The notes under the pieces were generated by a model. It ran no database searches and was not told the origin of the DNA. It worked only from the letters and a program-made list of their open reading frames with translations. 64,000 bases of DNA. Source: RGIG8124 sp045130665 (lineage in GTDB: Bacteria; Bacillota; Clostridia; Christensenellales; CAG-917). Shown here in pieces: positions 8,366-17,018 of this stretch (positions within the stretch are counted from its first letter, which is position 1; the number at the start of each line of letters is the position of its first letter). A program made the translations under genes and the position numbers. Where the stretch lies: the NCBI GenBank assembly GCA_045130665.1, contig JBGUQC010000004.1:620001-684000 (forward strand). Reading direction: 5' to 3'.

Positions 8366-10744
8366 TTATTGAGCACTTTCAATGTAGCGTTTGATTTCAC
8401 TTGCATTCTCATATTTATCATATGTTCCTGCAGCATTTGGTACGAATAATGTTGGAGCTTTACGTACGCCAAACTTAATTGTTGTTTGTTTCTCATCTTC
8501 TGCATCAATTACTACGTAATTAATGTTTGCTTTGTCTAACATCATCTTACTCATTTTGCAGTTTGGACATGTCTTAGTTGCAAAGAGAATGATGTCATTT
8601 GCTGAGAATTCTACGCAACCTGCATCTTTTGCGTCATCTTTCTTTGTGATAACTGGGTTGCCTGGTTTTGTAAATGCAGCGAGATCATATTCTAATCTAT
8701 CTTCGAATTCTGCTCTCTTACCTTCGTTCCAGTTTTGAATTGGACGATAGTAACCTGTGATACGGCTGTAAACCTCTGTCTTCTTTCCGCAGATTGGGCA
8801 TTCCCATTGTTCGCCAACAATATATCCATGTTCTTGACATACGGAGTATGTTGGAGACATTGTGTAGTATGGTAATCTGTAGTTTTCAGCAATTTTTCTT
8901 ACTAAATCAGCTGCTGCTTTCCAATCTGGAAGCTTTTGTCCAAGGAATGTATGGAAAACTGTTCCAGATGTATATAATGTTTGTAATTCATCTTGGATAT
9001 CTAATGCTTTGAAGATATCATCTGAATATCCTACTGGAAGGTGTGAACTATTTGTGTAATATGGTTCTTTGCTGTCTCCAGATGCTGTAATGATGTCTGG
9101 ATATGCTTCCTTATCGTGTTTTGCAAGACGATATGCAGTAGATTCAGCTGGTGTTGCTTCTAAGTTATAGAGGTCGCCATACATTTCTTGATAATCACTT
9201 AAACGGTTTCTCATGTGGTTAAGAACATCTTTTGTGAAGTTTTGAGCTTTCTCATCTTTCAAATCTGCTCTAATCCATGCTGCGTTTAAGCAAGCTTCGT
9301 TCATACCAACAAGACCAATTGTTGAGAAGTGGTTGTTGAATGTTCCAAGATAATGCTTTGTATATGGATATAATCCATTATCTAAGAATTTTGTAACTGT
9401 TTCTCTCTTGATCTTTAATGAACGTGCTGCAATGTCCATGATTTTATCTAAGCGTTGATAGAATTCTTCTTCTGTCTTGCTGAGGTATGCGATTCTTGGC
9501 ATATTGATTGTAACAACACCAATTGAACCAGTACTTTCACCGCTTCCAAAGAATCCACCACTCTTCTTTCTTAATTCTCTTAAGTCTAGACGTAAACGGC
9601 AGCACATAGATCTTACATCACTTGGCTCCATATCTGAGTTAACATAGTTGCTAAAATATGGTGTACCATATTTTGCTGTCATCTCAAATAACAACTTATT
9701 GTTTTCTGTTTCGGACCAGTCAAAGTCTCTTGTGATTGAATATGTTGGGATTGGGTATTGGAATCCTCTACCGTTTGCATCACCTTCGATCATAATCTCG
9801 ATGAATGCTCTATTTACCATCTTCATTTCTTCAACACAATCTTTGTACTTGAAATCCATTTCCTTTCCGCCAACAATAGCATTAAGTTCTGCTAAGTCGT
9901 TTGGAACTGTCCAGTCTAATGTGATGTTTGTGAATGGTGCTTGTGTTCCCCATCTACTTGGAGTGTTAACGCCATAGATAAATGATTGGATGCATTGCTT
10001 TACTTCTTTATATGTTAAATGGTCTGCTTTAACGAATGGAGCAAGATATGTATCAAATGATGAGAATGCTTGTGCTCCTGCCCATTCATTTTGCATGATA
10101 CCAAGGAAATTAACCATTTGGTTGCAGAGAGTGCTTAAGTGTGCTGCTGGAGATGATGTAATCTTTCCAGGAATGCCGCCTAAACCGTCTTTAATCAATT
10201 GCTTTAAGGACCAGCCTGCGCAGTATCCTGTGAGCATTGAGAGGTCGTGAAGGTGAATATCACAATTTCTGTGTGCATCGCCGATCTCATCATCATAGAT
10301 TTCACTTAACCAATAATTTGCTGTGATTGCGCCAGAGTTTGAAAGAATTAAACCACCTACAGAATAAGTAACTGTACTGTTTTCTTTAACTCTCCAGTCA
10401 TCAACCTTTAAATACTTTTCAACGGTCTTCTTGTAGTCGACCATTGTATCGTTAATATTACGAATCTTTTCGTGTTGTTTACGATATACGATATAAGCTT
10501 TTGCTACATCAACATAACCAGCTTGAATTAATACTACTTCAACTGCGTCTTGAATATCCTCAACTGTGATGACTTCATCCTTAATTTTTGCAGCAAATTC
10601 TGCAGTTACTCTTAAGGCTAACATCTCAAGAATATTCTTATTATACATTTTGTTCTTAGCATCGAATGCTTTTCTGATAGCATTTTCAATTTTTTCGATG
10701 TTAAATTCGACTATTGATCCATCTCTCTTTTTTACTTGGTACAT
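8366..10744 (-). CDS. nrdD: Class III (anaerobic) ribonucleotide reductase with C-terminal redoxin domain
   Basis: Oxygen-sensitive glycyl-radical enzyme that makes dNTPs from NTPs. An ATP-cone allosteric domain fills about residues 1-95. The barrel carries the thiyl-radical region, a C-terminal Zn site has the CPIC pair, and the radical glycine is near G664 in RITGYYRP. Unusually, about 75 extra residues follow: a thioredoxin/glutaredoxin-like domain with active site C726-P-N-C729 and the cis-proline segment KAPTLFV. This suggests reduction by a dithiol relay rather than formate. ATG 10744 has AAGGAG and begins the ATP-cone; the in-frame extension to 10876 crosses the promoter and NrdR boxes and is rejected. 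Confidence 0.93.
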   Translation of the reverse strand: MYQVKKRDGSIVEFNIEKIENAIRKAFDAKNKMYNKNILEMLALRVTAEFAAKIKDEVITVEDIQDAVEVVLIQAGYVDVAKAYIVYRKQHEKIRNINDTMVDYKKTVEKYLKVDDWRVKENSTVTYSVGGLILSNSGAITANYWLSEIYDDEIGDAHRNCDIHLHDLSMLTGYCAGWSLKQLIKDGLGGIPGKITSSPAAHLSTLCNQMVNFLGIMQNEWAGAQAFSSFDTYLAPFVKADHLTYKEVKQCIQSFIYGVNTPSRWGTQAPFTNITLDWTVPNDLAELNAIVGGKEMDFKYKDCVEEMKMVNRAFIEIMIEGDANGRGFQYPIPTYSITRDFDWSETENNKLLFEMTAKYGTPYFSNYVNSDMEPSDVRSMCCRLRLDLRELRKKSGGFFGSGESTGSIGVVTINMPRIAYLSKTEEEFYQRLDKIMDIAARSLKIKRETVTKFLDNGLYPYTKHYLGTFNNHFSTIGLVGMNEACLNAAWIRADLKDEKAQNFTKDVLNHMRNRLSDYQEMYGDLYNLEATPAESTAYRLAKHDKEAYPDIITASGDSKEPYYTNSSHLPVGYSDDIFKALDIQDELQTLYTSGTVFHTFLGQKLPDWKAAADLVRKIAENYRLPYYTMSPTYSVCQEHGYIVGEQWECPICGKKTEVYSRITGYYRPIQNWNEGKRAEFEDRLEYDLAAFTKPGNPVITKKDDAKDAGCVEFSANDIILFATKTCPNCKMSKMMLDKANINYVVIDAEDEKQTTIKFGVRKAPTLFVPNAAGTYDKYENASEIKRYIESAQ

Positions 10745-10783
10745 TTTTATTTTCTCCTTATCTTTTTGAAACTTTGCAGTGTG

Positions 10784-10812
10784 ATTATAACAAAGGTCAA
10801 TAGGGCTGTCAA
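10784..10812 (-). promoter_or_regulatory. Promoter of the nrdD operon
   Basis: Fully consensus minus-strand promoter: TTGACA (10807-10812), 17-base spacer, TATAAT (10784-10789), about 40 bases before the nrdD start codon. Confidence 0.88.
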
Positions 10813-10820
10813 GGCAAAAA

Positions 10821-10867
10821 ACACAATATATTGTTATTTTTTTTCGTGAAACCACAATATTTAGTGT
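10821..10867 (-). promoter_or_regulatory. Tandem NrdR boxes
   Basis: Two 16-mers match the NrdR consensus acaCwAtATaTwGtgt: ACACAATATATTGTTA at 10821 and CCACAATATTTAGTGT at 10852. Their starts are 31 bases apart, about three helical turns, as NrdR requires. They lie immediately upstream of the -35. NrdR represses ribonucleotide reductase genes when dATP is high. The second box is embedded in a perfect 8-base inverted repeat (CGTGAAAC/GTTTCACG, 10845-10873). Confidence 0.88.
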
Positions 10868-10873
10868 TTCACG

Positions 10874-11137
10874 CATTTTTGCGAAAAGATGAAATTTACA
10901 TCAATTATTCATAAAAAATACGATATTTGTTTTTCAATTTTGGCAATTTCTGCTGAAAACAATTAATATGAATGAATATCAATGCATAAATATTCAAAAA
11001 AGTGCATTTTTTGTGTGAATTTAGCGCAATTTTAGATGTCATTTGACTAGTCATTAAAACTATATATTGTGTATGTGTTTTTCTATTAATTTAATGATTA
11101 TATTTCTTATAGGTTATAAGGATTAATTAATAAAAAG
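10874..11137. other. Gene-free A+T-rich spacer
   Basis: About 260 bases between the NrdR boxes and the tRNA-Gln terminator. Very A+T-rich, with stop codons in all frames at short distance. I see no RNA gene, repeat or convincing promoter in it. Confidence 0.5.
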
Positions 11138-11163
11138 AAAACGGCCTTAATTTTGACCGTTTT
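11138..11163 (-). terminator. Terminator of tRNA-Gln
   Basis: Minus-strand stem AAAACGG/CCGTTTT around a 12-base loop, followed by CTTTTTATT, six bases after the tRNA end. Confidence 0.75.
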
Positions 11164-11169
11164 GCTATT

Positions 11170-11243
11170 TGGCAGGAGCGATAGGAATCGAACCTACACA
11201 CTGAGATCCAGAGGCTCATGTGCTACCACTACACCACGCTCCA
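11170..11243 (-). tRNA. tRNA-Gln (CUG)
   Basis: Anticodon loop CTCTGGA gives CUG. G73 discriminator, CCA encoded and unpaired U1/U72 at the acceptor tip fit glutamine tRNA. The T-stem is GTAGG/CCTAT. The base pair closing the anticodon stem (C31/U39) is mismatched. Confidence 0.85.
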
Positions 11244-11254
11244 TCGTTTGAGTT

Positions 11255-11284
11255 ATTATAATTTAATAGCAGTTAAAAAATCAA
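11255..11284 (-). promoter_or_regulatory. Promoter of tRNA-Gln
   Basis: Minus-strand TTGATT (11279-11284), 18-base spacer, TATAAT (11255-11260), about 11 bases before the tRNA. Confidence 0.6.
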
Positions 11285-11308
11285 ATGATAATAATATCTA
11301 TATATAAA

Positions 11309-11338
11309 TTGATTTATTGCTATTTAATTTGCTAATAT
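11309..11338 (+). promoter_or_regulatory. Promoter of tRNA-Pro and the U32 genes
   Basis: TTGATT (11309-11314), 18-base spacer, TAATAT (11333-11338), 11 bases before tRNA-Pro. The two protein genes begin 11 bases after the tRNA with no terminator between, so they may be read from this promoter. Confidence 0.5.
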
Positions 11339-11349
11339 TATTTATGTTT

Positions 11350-11426
11350 CGGGATGTAGCACAGTTTGGTAGTGCGCGTGGTTCGGGACCACGAGGTCGT
11401 GAGTTCGAATCTCACCATTCCGACCA
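11350..11426 (+). tRNA. tRNA-Pro (CGG)
   Basis: Anticodon stem-loop GTGG-TTCGGGA-CCAC gives CGG. Acceptor CGGGATG/CATTCCG is fully paired, with A73 and CCA encoded. Confidence 0.93.
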
Positions 11427-11437
11427 AAAAGGAGCAT

Positions 11438-12190
11438 ATGGACAATATAATTATTTTAGCTTGTGATATTAAAAATTTAGAAACATTTAAAAAGTGTTCC
11501 AATTTTTTATTACCGCATCCGAAATATTCATGTTCGATAGTTCATACATTTAATTCAGATACATTAAATACCGTTTTGGAGAAATATAAAGATAAATCTA
11601 TATCTCTTTTAATAGACAAAATCATATACGAAGAAGAACTTGAAGATGTAGAAAAAGAAATAATTAACTACCATGATAAGGGAGTAAAGCATTTCTTTTA
11701 TTCAGATTTAGCAATTCACACAATATTAACGAAATTAGGACTAAACGAATTGGGTGTTTATTATAATCCAACCAAGATAACATCCCTAATTGAAGCTGAG
11801 GCATACTATGATCTTTTAAAGTCTCCAATATATGTAACCACAAAAGTTAAAATTGAAGACATTGAAAAAGTTGCAGACAGAATACCTATTTGCTATCTAC
11901 TATATGGATATAGATATCTTTTCTATTCGAAACGCAAACTAATATCTGATTTTAAAGACGAATATTCTTTAGACATTGTATCTAAAAACACATTATATGA
12001 ACTAAAAGAAGATACAAGAGATGATCTTCTACCAGTCTATGAAGATGAAAATGGCACATTTATATACACATCAAAACCAATAGACAATATTAGCGATTAT
12101 GATAAAATGCGTAGTTTATCATATGCAATTATTAACTTAAACCTTTTAAATGGTAAAATGGATATTCTAAGGAGGCTAGACAATGAGTAA
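11438..12190 (+). CDS. TrhP/U32-like companion protein (YrrN-like)
   Basis: 250 residues. It precedes and overlaps a true U32 peptidase-family gene by eight bases, the arrangement of the Bacillus yrrN-yrrO pair. The N-terminal ~110 residues fit a TIM-barrel-like alpha/beta pattern, and ELGVYYNPTKITSLIEAEAYYDLL resembles the U32 strand-helix repeat. It lacks the four iron-sulfur cysteines of its partner. The likely role is to assist prephenate-dependent hydroxylation of U34 in tRNA. ATG 11438 follows AAAAAGGAG; the frame is open further upstream only through tRNA-Pro. Confidence 0.65.
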   Translation: MDNIIILACDIKNLETFKKCSNFLLPHPKYSCSIVHTFNSDTLNTVLEKYKDKSISLLIDKIIYEEELEDVEKEIINYHDKGVKHFFYSDLAIHTILTKLGLNELGVYYNPTKITSLIEAEAYYDLLKSPIYVTTKVKIEDIEKVADRIPICYLLYGYRYLFYSKRKLISDFKDEYSLDIVSKNTLYELKEDTRDDLLPVYEDENGTFIYTSKPIDNISDYDKMRSLSYAIINLNLLNGKMDILRRLDNE

Positions 12191-13361
12191 GATGGAATTA
12201 CTAGTCCCTGCAGGAAATATAGAAAAGTTAAAGATAGCAACTTTATATGGTGCAGATGCTATTTATTGTGGTTTAGATATGTTCTCTTTACGTGCTGGTG
12301 CAGACAATTTTACTATAGATGAACTAAAAGCTGGCGTATCATTTGCACATAGTCGTGGAACAAAAGTATATGTTGCATTTAATGTATATCCAAAAGATGA
12401 ATTTAAAGACAAGATAATTGAATATCTTACAAAACTAGATGAAATCAATATAGATGCTATTATTGTTTCTAGTGTATATATCCTAGAATTGTGTAAAGAA
12501 CACAAATTTAGATTTGCTAGACACATATCTACACAAGAATCTGTATCTAATAGTGCAGCAATTGAAGTATACAAACAACTTGGAGCCTCAAGAGTAGTTA
12601 TGGCAAGAGAGTTACATTTATCAGAGCTTGAGATTATATCTCAAAAATCCGATTTAGAGCTTGAAACATTTATCCATGGATCAATGTGCTGTTCTATTTC
12701 AGGAAGATGTAACTTAAGTGATAACTTCACCGGTTATGAAGCAAATTTAGGTGCTTGTTTACATCCATGTAGATGGAAATATGCTCTTTATAAGGATGGT
12801 GAACCTATTAAGCATGATTTCTTCCTTGGTTCTAAGGATTTACAAACCATTAAACACATTAAGGATTTAGCAGATATAGGTATAGCATCTTTAAAGATTG
12901 AAGGCAGAATGAAGTCTAATTATTATGTTGCAACTGTTACAAGTGTGTATAGACAACTAATAGATGATATATATTCAAATAGTCTTAAAGACTATTCTTA
13001 CTATTTATCTATGCTTGAAGAAGGCCGTCATGGATCTTTAACTGAGGGATTCTTAAACGGGGATACAAATCATAATGATTTGATATATCAATATTCATAC
13101 CCACCATCAAAGAGTTATTTAGGCATGATCCTTGAATATGATGCTAAAACAAAGCTTGCCTATGTTGATACAAAGAACCCTATCTCCATAGGAGATACTA
13201 TTTATTTGATGTCTCCAAAGAAAGAAATAAAGTCCTTTGTTGTCAATAAAATACTAAATCCAGATAAAGAAGAAGTTCAAATAGCAAACAATACTACATT
13301 TAACTATTATATTGAAATACCATATGATGTTAACAAATATGACATTTTAACTAAAAAATAA
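12183..13361 (+). CDS. Peptidase U32 family protein, TrhP-like tRNA hydroxylation factor
   Basis: 392-residue U32-family protein. The signature is ETFIHGSMCCSISGRC at 161-176, and C169, C176, C192 and C196 are the expected [4Fe-4S] ligands. In Bacillus (YrrO) and E. coli (TrhP) these proteins make 5-hydroxyuridine at the tRNA wobble position using prephenate. The C-terminal ~80 residues form the beta-barrel extension of the RlhA/TrhP group. It is coupled to the preceding gene by an eight-base overlap. Some relatives hydroxylate 23S rRNA (RlhA) instead, so the target is inferred from the paired arrangement. Confidence 0.82.
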   Translation: MSKMELLVPAGNIEKLKIATLYGADAIYCGLDMFSLRAGADNFTIDELKAGVSFAHSRGTKVYVAFNVYPKDEFKDKIIEYLTKLDEINIDAIIVSSVYILELCKEHKFRFARHISTQESVSNSAAIEVYKQLGASRVVMARELHLSELEIISQKSDLELETFIHGSMCCSISGRCNLSDNFTGYEANLGACLHPCRWKYALYKDGEPIKHDFFLGSKDLQTIKHIKDLADIGIASLKIEGRMKSNYYVATVTSVYRQLIDDIYSNSLKDYSYYLSMLEEGRHGSLTEGFLNGDTNHNDLIYQYSYPPSKSYLGMILEYDAKTKLAYVDTKNPISIGDTIYLMSPKKEIKSFVVNKILNPDKEEVQIANNTTFNYYIEIPYDVNKYDILTKK

Positions 13362-13391
13362 ATTATAAATAATTTAAATGATTATTTACAA

Positions 13392-13420
13392 TTGACAATA
13401 AATTGAACGTGTGTTAAGTT
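13392..13420 (+). promoter_or_regulatory. Promoter of degV, possibly giving a leaderless mRNA
   Basis: TTGACA (13392-13397), 17-base spacer, TAAGTT (13415-13420). Only seven bases separate the -10 from the ATG at 13428, so transcription would begin at or next to the start codon. No purine-rich ribosome binding site is present. Confidence 0.5.
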
Positions 13421-13427
13421 TTATTCT

Positions 13428-14321
13428 ATGAAAAACTATGTAATTACAACAGATGCTACGGCAGATTATCCAACATCTCTTGCTGAAAAAGATTTCTACG
13501 TCATTTCAATGTCCTATGTAATAGATGGAACATTATATGATGATATTCACAATAAAAAATTATCACCTGTAGACTTCTTTAATGAACTTCAAAGTGGAAA
13601 GTTCTCATCTACATCTATGGTTTCTCATGATGAAGCTACCAATTTCTTTGAGAAATTACTTAAAGATGGTAATGATATAATACATATTGCATTCCCTCCA
13701 GTATTATCTGGTTGCTATGACTGCTATTTACAAGTTGCAGAAGAGTTAAGAGTTAAATATCCTGAAAGAAAATTTGAAGTAATTGATTCAAGATCGGCAT
13801 CTATTGGTGAGGGATTATTAGTTTGGTATGCATTAAGAAATAGAGAAAAAGGCGCATCATATGAAAATGAACTCGTATATATCTCAGATATTAGAGATAA
13901 TATGGGACATATATTCACGGTTGATGATCCTATGCATCTATATAGAGGTGGAAGACTTAAAAAGACAACAGCAGTAGTTGCAAAGACATTAAAAATTAAA
14001 CCTATTATCACAGTAAATGCTGTTGGAGAGTTAGTACAAATTGGAAAAGTTGTAGGAAGAAAAGCTGCTCTTAACTATATGGTAGATTATATGAAAACAA
14101 ACCATAAAGGCAAACAAGATATGGTCTTTATCCAACACGCAGACAACCTTGAAGATGCTCTAATTCTTAAACAAAAAGTAATGGATGTATTTAAAATTGC
14201 AGAAGATAATATTGTAATAGACTTCGTTGGTCCTATCATTGGTTCTCACCTAGGGAAAGGCACAATAACAATGTCATTTAGAAGCAAAGATAGACACCCA
14301 ATGAAGAAGTTTGATGATTAA
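13428..14321 (+). CDS. DegV family fatty-acid-binding protein (FakB-like)
   Basis: 297-residue DegV fold. In the FakAB system these proteins hold a fatty acid and present it to the kinase FakA for phosphorylation. The strand ITTDATADYP (residues 6-15) and the ligand-loop segments SSTSMVSHDEA and HIAFPPVLSGCY match the family, as does the GGRLKKTTAVVAKTLKIKPI region near 175. No ribosome binding site precedes the ATG, yet the N-terminal strand requires this start. A second DegV protein is at 36464 next to fakA. The lipid preference cannot be read. Confidence 0.9.
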   Translation: MKNYVITTDATADYPTSLAEKDFYVISMSYVIDGTLYDDIHNKKLSPVDFFNELQSGKFSSTSMVSHDEATNFFEKLLKDGNDIIHIAFPPVLSGCYDCYLQVAEELRVKYPERKFEVIDSRSASIGEGLLVWYALRNREKGASYENELVYISDIRDNMGHIFTVDDPMHLYRGGRLKKTTAVVAKTLKIKPIITVNAVGELVQIGKVVGRKAALNYMVDYMKTNHKGKQDMVFIQHADNLEDALILKQKVMDVFKIAEDNIVIDFVGPIIGSHLGKGTITMSFRSKDRHPMKKFDD

Positions 14322-14345
14322 TTTTAAGATAAAAATTATATAAAA

Positions 14346-14372
14346 AAGACGTGGTTTTGTAGCCACGCCTTT
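14346..14372. terminator. Bidirectional terminator between degV and pgm
   Basis: Stem around CGTGG/CCACG, extended by A-T pairs across one mismatch, with A-run on one side and TTTTTCTTT on the other. It lies between convergent genes. Confidence 0.75.
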
Positions 14373-14416
14373 TTCTTTAGTTTTCACATTATACAATGTT
14401 TATCTTATCATTTTGA

Positions 14417-16159
14417 CTATTTTAACATATCCTTCATGAAAATTAGATATTTTTCTGCTTTATCAATTGCACCTTGTTGTGTGCTTGCACTTGCAGCTAC
14501 ATAAACCTTAAGTTTTGGTTCTGTTCCACTTGGACGAATACATACCCAATCTCCACCATCTAACTTAAGTTTTAAAGCACTTGTCTTTGGTAAATCAATA
14601 TCTTTTACCTCGCCATTTGCGAATGTTTCTTTACCGATTACCAAGTCACTTGCAGATAATACTTTTACACCAGCAACATCTGTATACTTTCTTTCTCTTG
14701 CTTCTATCATAATTCTCTTCATAGTTGCCATACCATCTATTCCACCGAATGCAACAGATGCTGTCTTTTCTACAAAGTATCCAAATTTCTTAAATAACTT
14801 TTGGAGTTCATCATATACATTTGTTCCCTTAGATGCATAATAGCATGCCATTTCTGCAAACATCATAGATGCAACCACGGCATCCTTATCTCTTGCATGA
14901 GTACCTACTAATGAACCATAACTTTCTTCAAATCCAAAGAGATATGTATATTCACCAGTCTTTTCCCATTCGGCAATCTTTTCACCGATAAATTTGAATC
15001 CTGTAAGGACATCAAATGTTGTAACCTTGTATGAATCTGCGATTTTTCTTGCCATTTCTGTTGTAACAATTGTTTTAACAATTGCGCCATTACTTGGCAA
15101 TACACCTTCTTCTTTCTTTCTAAGCATTATATAGTTAGCAAGAAGTGATCCAATTTGGTTACCATTTAATAAAACGAACTTTCCTTCATCATTTCTTACA
15201 GCAATACCCATTCTATCGCAGTCTGGATCAGTTCCGATAACAATATCGGATTTGATTTCATCTGCAAGCTTAACACCTAATGCTAATGCATCTGGTTCTT
15301 CTGGATTAGGAACTTTAACTGTTGAGAACTCTGTATCTGGTTTTGCTTGTTCTTCAACTACGTTGAATGGAATGCCCATTCTCTTTAAAATTGTTGTTAC
15401 TGGCATGTATCCGCTGCCATGAATTGGGGTGTAAACTATCTTTAATGTTTTACCAACTTCTTTTACTGCATCTGGAGATAATGATAATTTTTCAATGGTA
15501 TCAAAATAATCTGCATCTAAAGATGCACCAATAACTGTAATATTGTCATCTACCTTGAAATTATCCTTTCCATTAATAACAGAAGCATCTAAAACGATAT
15601 CTGATTCGGCAATATTGAAATATGGTGTCTTTGAAATATACTCTACGACCTTCTCAGTTGCCTCAGGAGACATTTGAGCACCATCCTCACCATATACCTT
15701 ATATCCGTTGTATACCTTTGGATTATGAGATGCGGTAATCATTATTCCTGCAATACATCCTAAATGCATAATTGCATATGAACAAAGTGGTACTGGACGA
15801 ACATTTTCAAATAAGAATACCTTGATTCCGTTTTGAGATAAAACCCTTGCTGCATGACATGCAAATTCAGAACTCATCTTACGTGTATCATAGCTAATAA
15901 TAACACCACGTTTTGCTGCATCTGCACCTAATGAATTAATATAATCTGCAAGACCCTTTGTAGCACGTCTTACAGTAAACTTATTCATACGGTTGGTACC
16001 AGGAGCAATAACGCCTCTCATACCTGCTGTACCAAATTCTAGTGACTTATAGAAAGCATCTTCTCTTTCTTTTTCATCATAACTATCCAACCATGCAGCA
16101 CATTCTGCACTGATTTCTTTGCTATTTCGCCATTCGGCATACATTTCTTTCCAGCTCAT
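14417..16159 (-). CDS. pgm: Phosphoglucomutase/phosphomannomutase
   Basis: Alpha-D-phosphohexomutase, 580 residues, the long bacterial PgcA-type that interconverts glucose-1- and glucose-6-phosphate. The phosphoserine is S144 in ITASHNPKVYNGYKVY. The metal loop GTDPDCDR is near 310, the sugar-binding GFEESYG near 405, and the phosphate-binding RPSGTEPKLKVY near 543. The ATG follows GGGAAGG. It is the last gene of the run tilS-hpt-cca-rmuC-PHP-pgm, separated from the PHP gene by 40 bases. Confidence 0.95.
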   Translation of the reverse strand: MSWKEMYAEWRNSKEISAECAAWLDSYDEKEREDAFYKSLEFGTAGMRGVIAPGTNRMNKFTVRRATKGLADYINSLGADAAKRGVIISYDTRKMSSEFACHAARVLSQNGIKVFLFENVRPVPLCSYAIMHLGCIAGIMITASHNPKVYNGYKVYGEDGAQMSPEATEKVVEYISKTPYFNIAESDIVLDASVINGKDNFKVDDNITVIGASLDADYFDTIEKLSLSPDAVKEVGKTLKIVYTPIHGSGYMPVTTILKRMGIPFNVVEEQAKPDTEFSTVKVPNPEEPDALALGVKLADEIKSDIVIGTDPDCDRMGIAVRNDEGKFVLLNGNQIGSLLANYIMLRKKEEGVLPSNGAIVKTIVTTEMARKIADSYKVTTFDVLTGFKFIGEKIAEWEKTGEYTYLFGFEESYGSLVGTHARDKDAVVASMMFAEMACYYASKGTNVYDELQKLFKKFGYFVEKTASVAFGGIDGMATMKRIMIEARERKYTDVAGVKVLSASDLVIGKETFANGEVKDIDLPKTSALKLKLDGGDWVCIRPSGTEPKLKVYVAASASTQQGAIDKAEKYLIFMKDMLK

Positions 16160-16199
16160 AGTTTACCTTCCCTTCGTTTTTTATAATAAAATTATAAAT

Positions 16200-17018
16200 C
16201 TAATTATTATTTATATTCAACCCTAATTTGACCAATGTCTCTTCAGGAAGAATGCATGTTATATCTCTTTCATCTGGACCATGATAATCTGATCCACCCG
16301 TTGCAAGTAGATGATATTTGGTAGCATATGTGGTAAATAATTGAACTTCACCTAAACTATGTCCAGGATAATAACATTCCAATCCTCCAAGGCCAACTGG
16401 ATTTAATTCTTCAATTAAAGGCTCTAATTCACCAATCATAAAGATTTTCTTTGGATGAGCTATAACTGCAACACCACCATTATCTACGATAGTCTTTACT
16501 GCATCCTTTGGTGTTAATCTATCTCCTTTAACATATGCGATACCATCTTTCCCAAGATATTTGTTAAACGCTTCATCTATTGATGAAACATATCCTTTTT
16601 GTATCATAAGCTTGGCGATTTTAACCCTTCCGAAGTTTTTAACTCCAAAGTCTATATCAGTTAAATCCACGCCAACTTCTTTTAGTCTCTTTTGTAATTG
16701 TAGATTTCTTTCAACCCTACACTCTTTGCTTCTTTCTAATGCTTTAGTAAACGCAGCATCTTTATATTTGATTCCATATCCAAGGATATGGATTTCATGT
16801 TCTGCATATGAACTAAGCTCTATTCCTGGAATAATCTTGATCCCCTTTTTGGTTGCTGTATCTATTAACTCATCTAAACCATCTACAGTATCATGGTCTG
16901 TTAGAGAAGTTACAGAATACTTCTTTTCTACTGCTCTATTAATTAATTGAGTAGGAGTTAAGATGCCATCTGAGAAGGTAGAGTGTGTATGTAAATCTAC
17001 ATTGTACATCTTAGTCAT
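16200..17018 (-). CDS. PHP-domain phosphoesterase
   Basis: Metal-dependent phosphoesterase of the PHP fold (YciV/RnaAM-like). It shows VDLHTHSTFSDG at the N-terminus, SLTDHDTVDGLDE, GIELSS, IAHPKK and the late GGSDYHGP motif, all metal ligands. Relatives hydrolyse 3',5'-bisphosphonucleotides or trim small RNA ends; which applies here is not known. ATG 17018 has GGAGG six bases upstream; an ATG at 17021 is slightly too close. The start overlaps the end of rmuC, so the two are coupled. Confidence 0.88.
   Translation of the reverse strand: MTKMYNVDLHTHSTFSDGILTPTQLINRAVEKKYSVTSLTDHDTVDGLDELIDTATKKGIKIIPGIELSSYAEHEIHILGYGIKYKDAAFTKALERSKECRVERNLQLQKRLKEVGVDLTDIDFGVKNFGRVKIAKLMIQKGYVSSIDEAFNKYLGKDGIAYVKGDRLTPKDAVKTIVDNGGVAVIAHPKKIFMIGELEPLIEELNPVGLGGLECYYPGHSLGEVQLFTTYATKYHLLATGGSDYHGPDERDITCILPEETLVKLGLNINNN

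Noticed and set aside
10745..10876. N-terminal extension of nrdD to 10876
   Set aside because: It would run through the TATAAT/TTGACA promoter and both NrdR boxes; ATG 10744 has a ribosome binding site and begins the ATP-cone.
11366..11437. Start of the U32 companion gene inside tRNA-Pro
   Set aside because: The frame is open only because it reads across the tRNA; ATG 11438 with AAGGAG is the sensible start.
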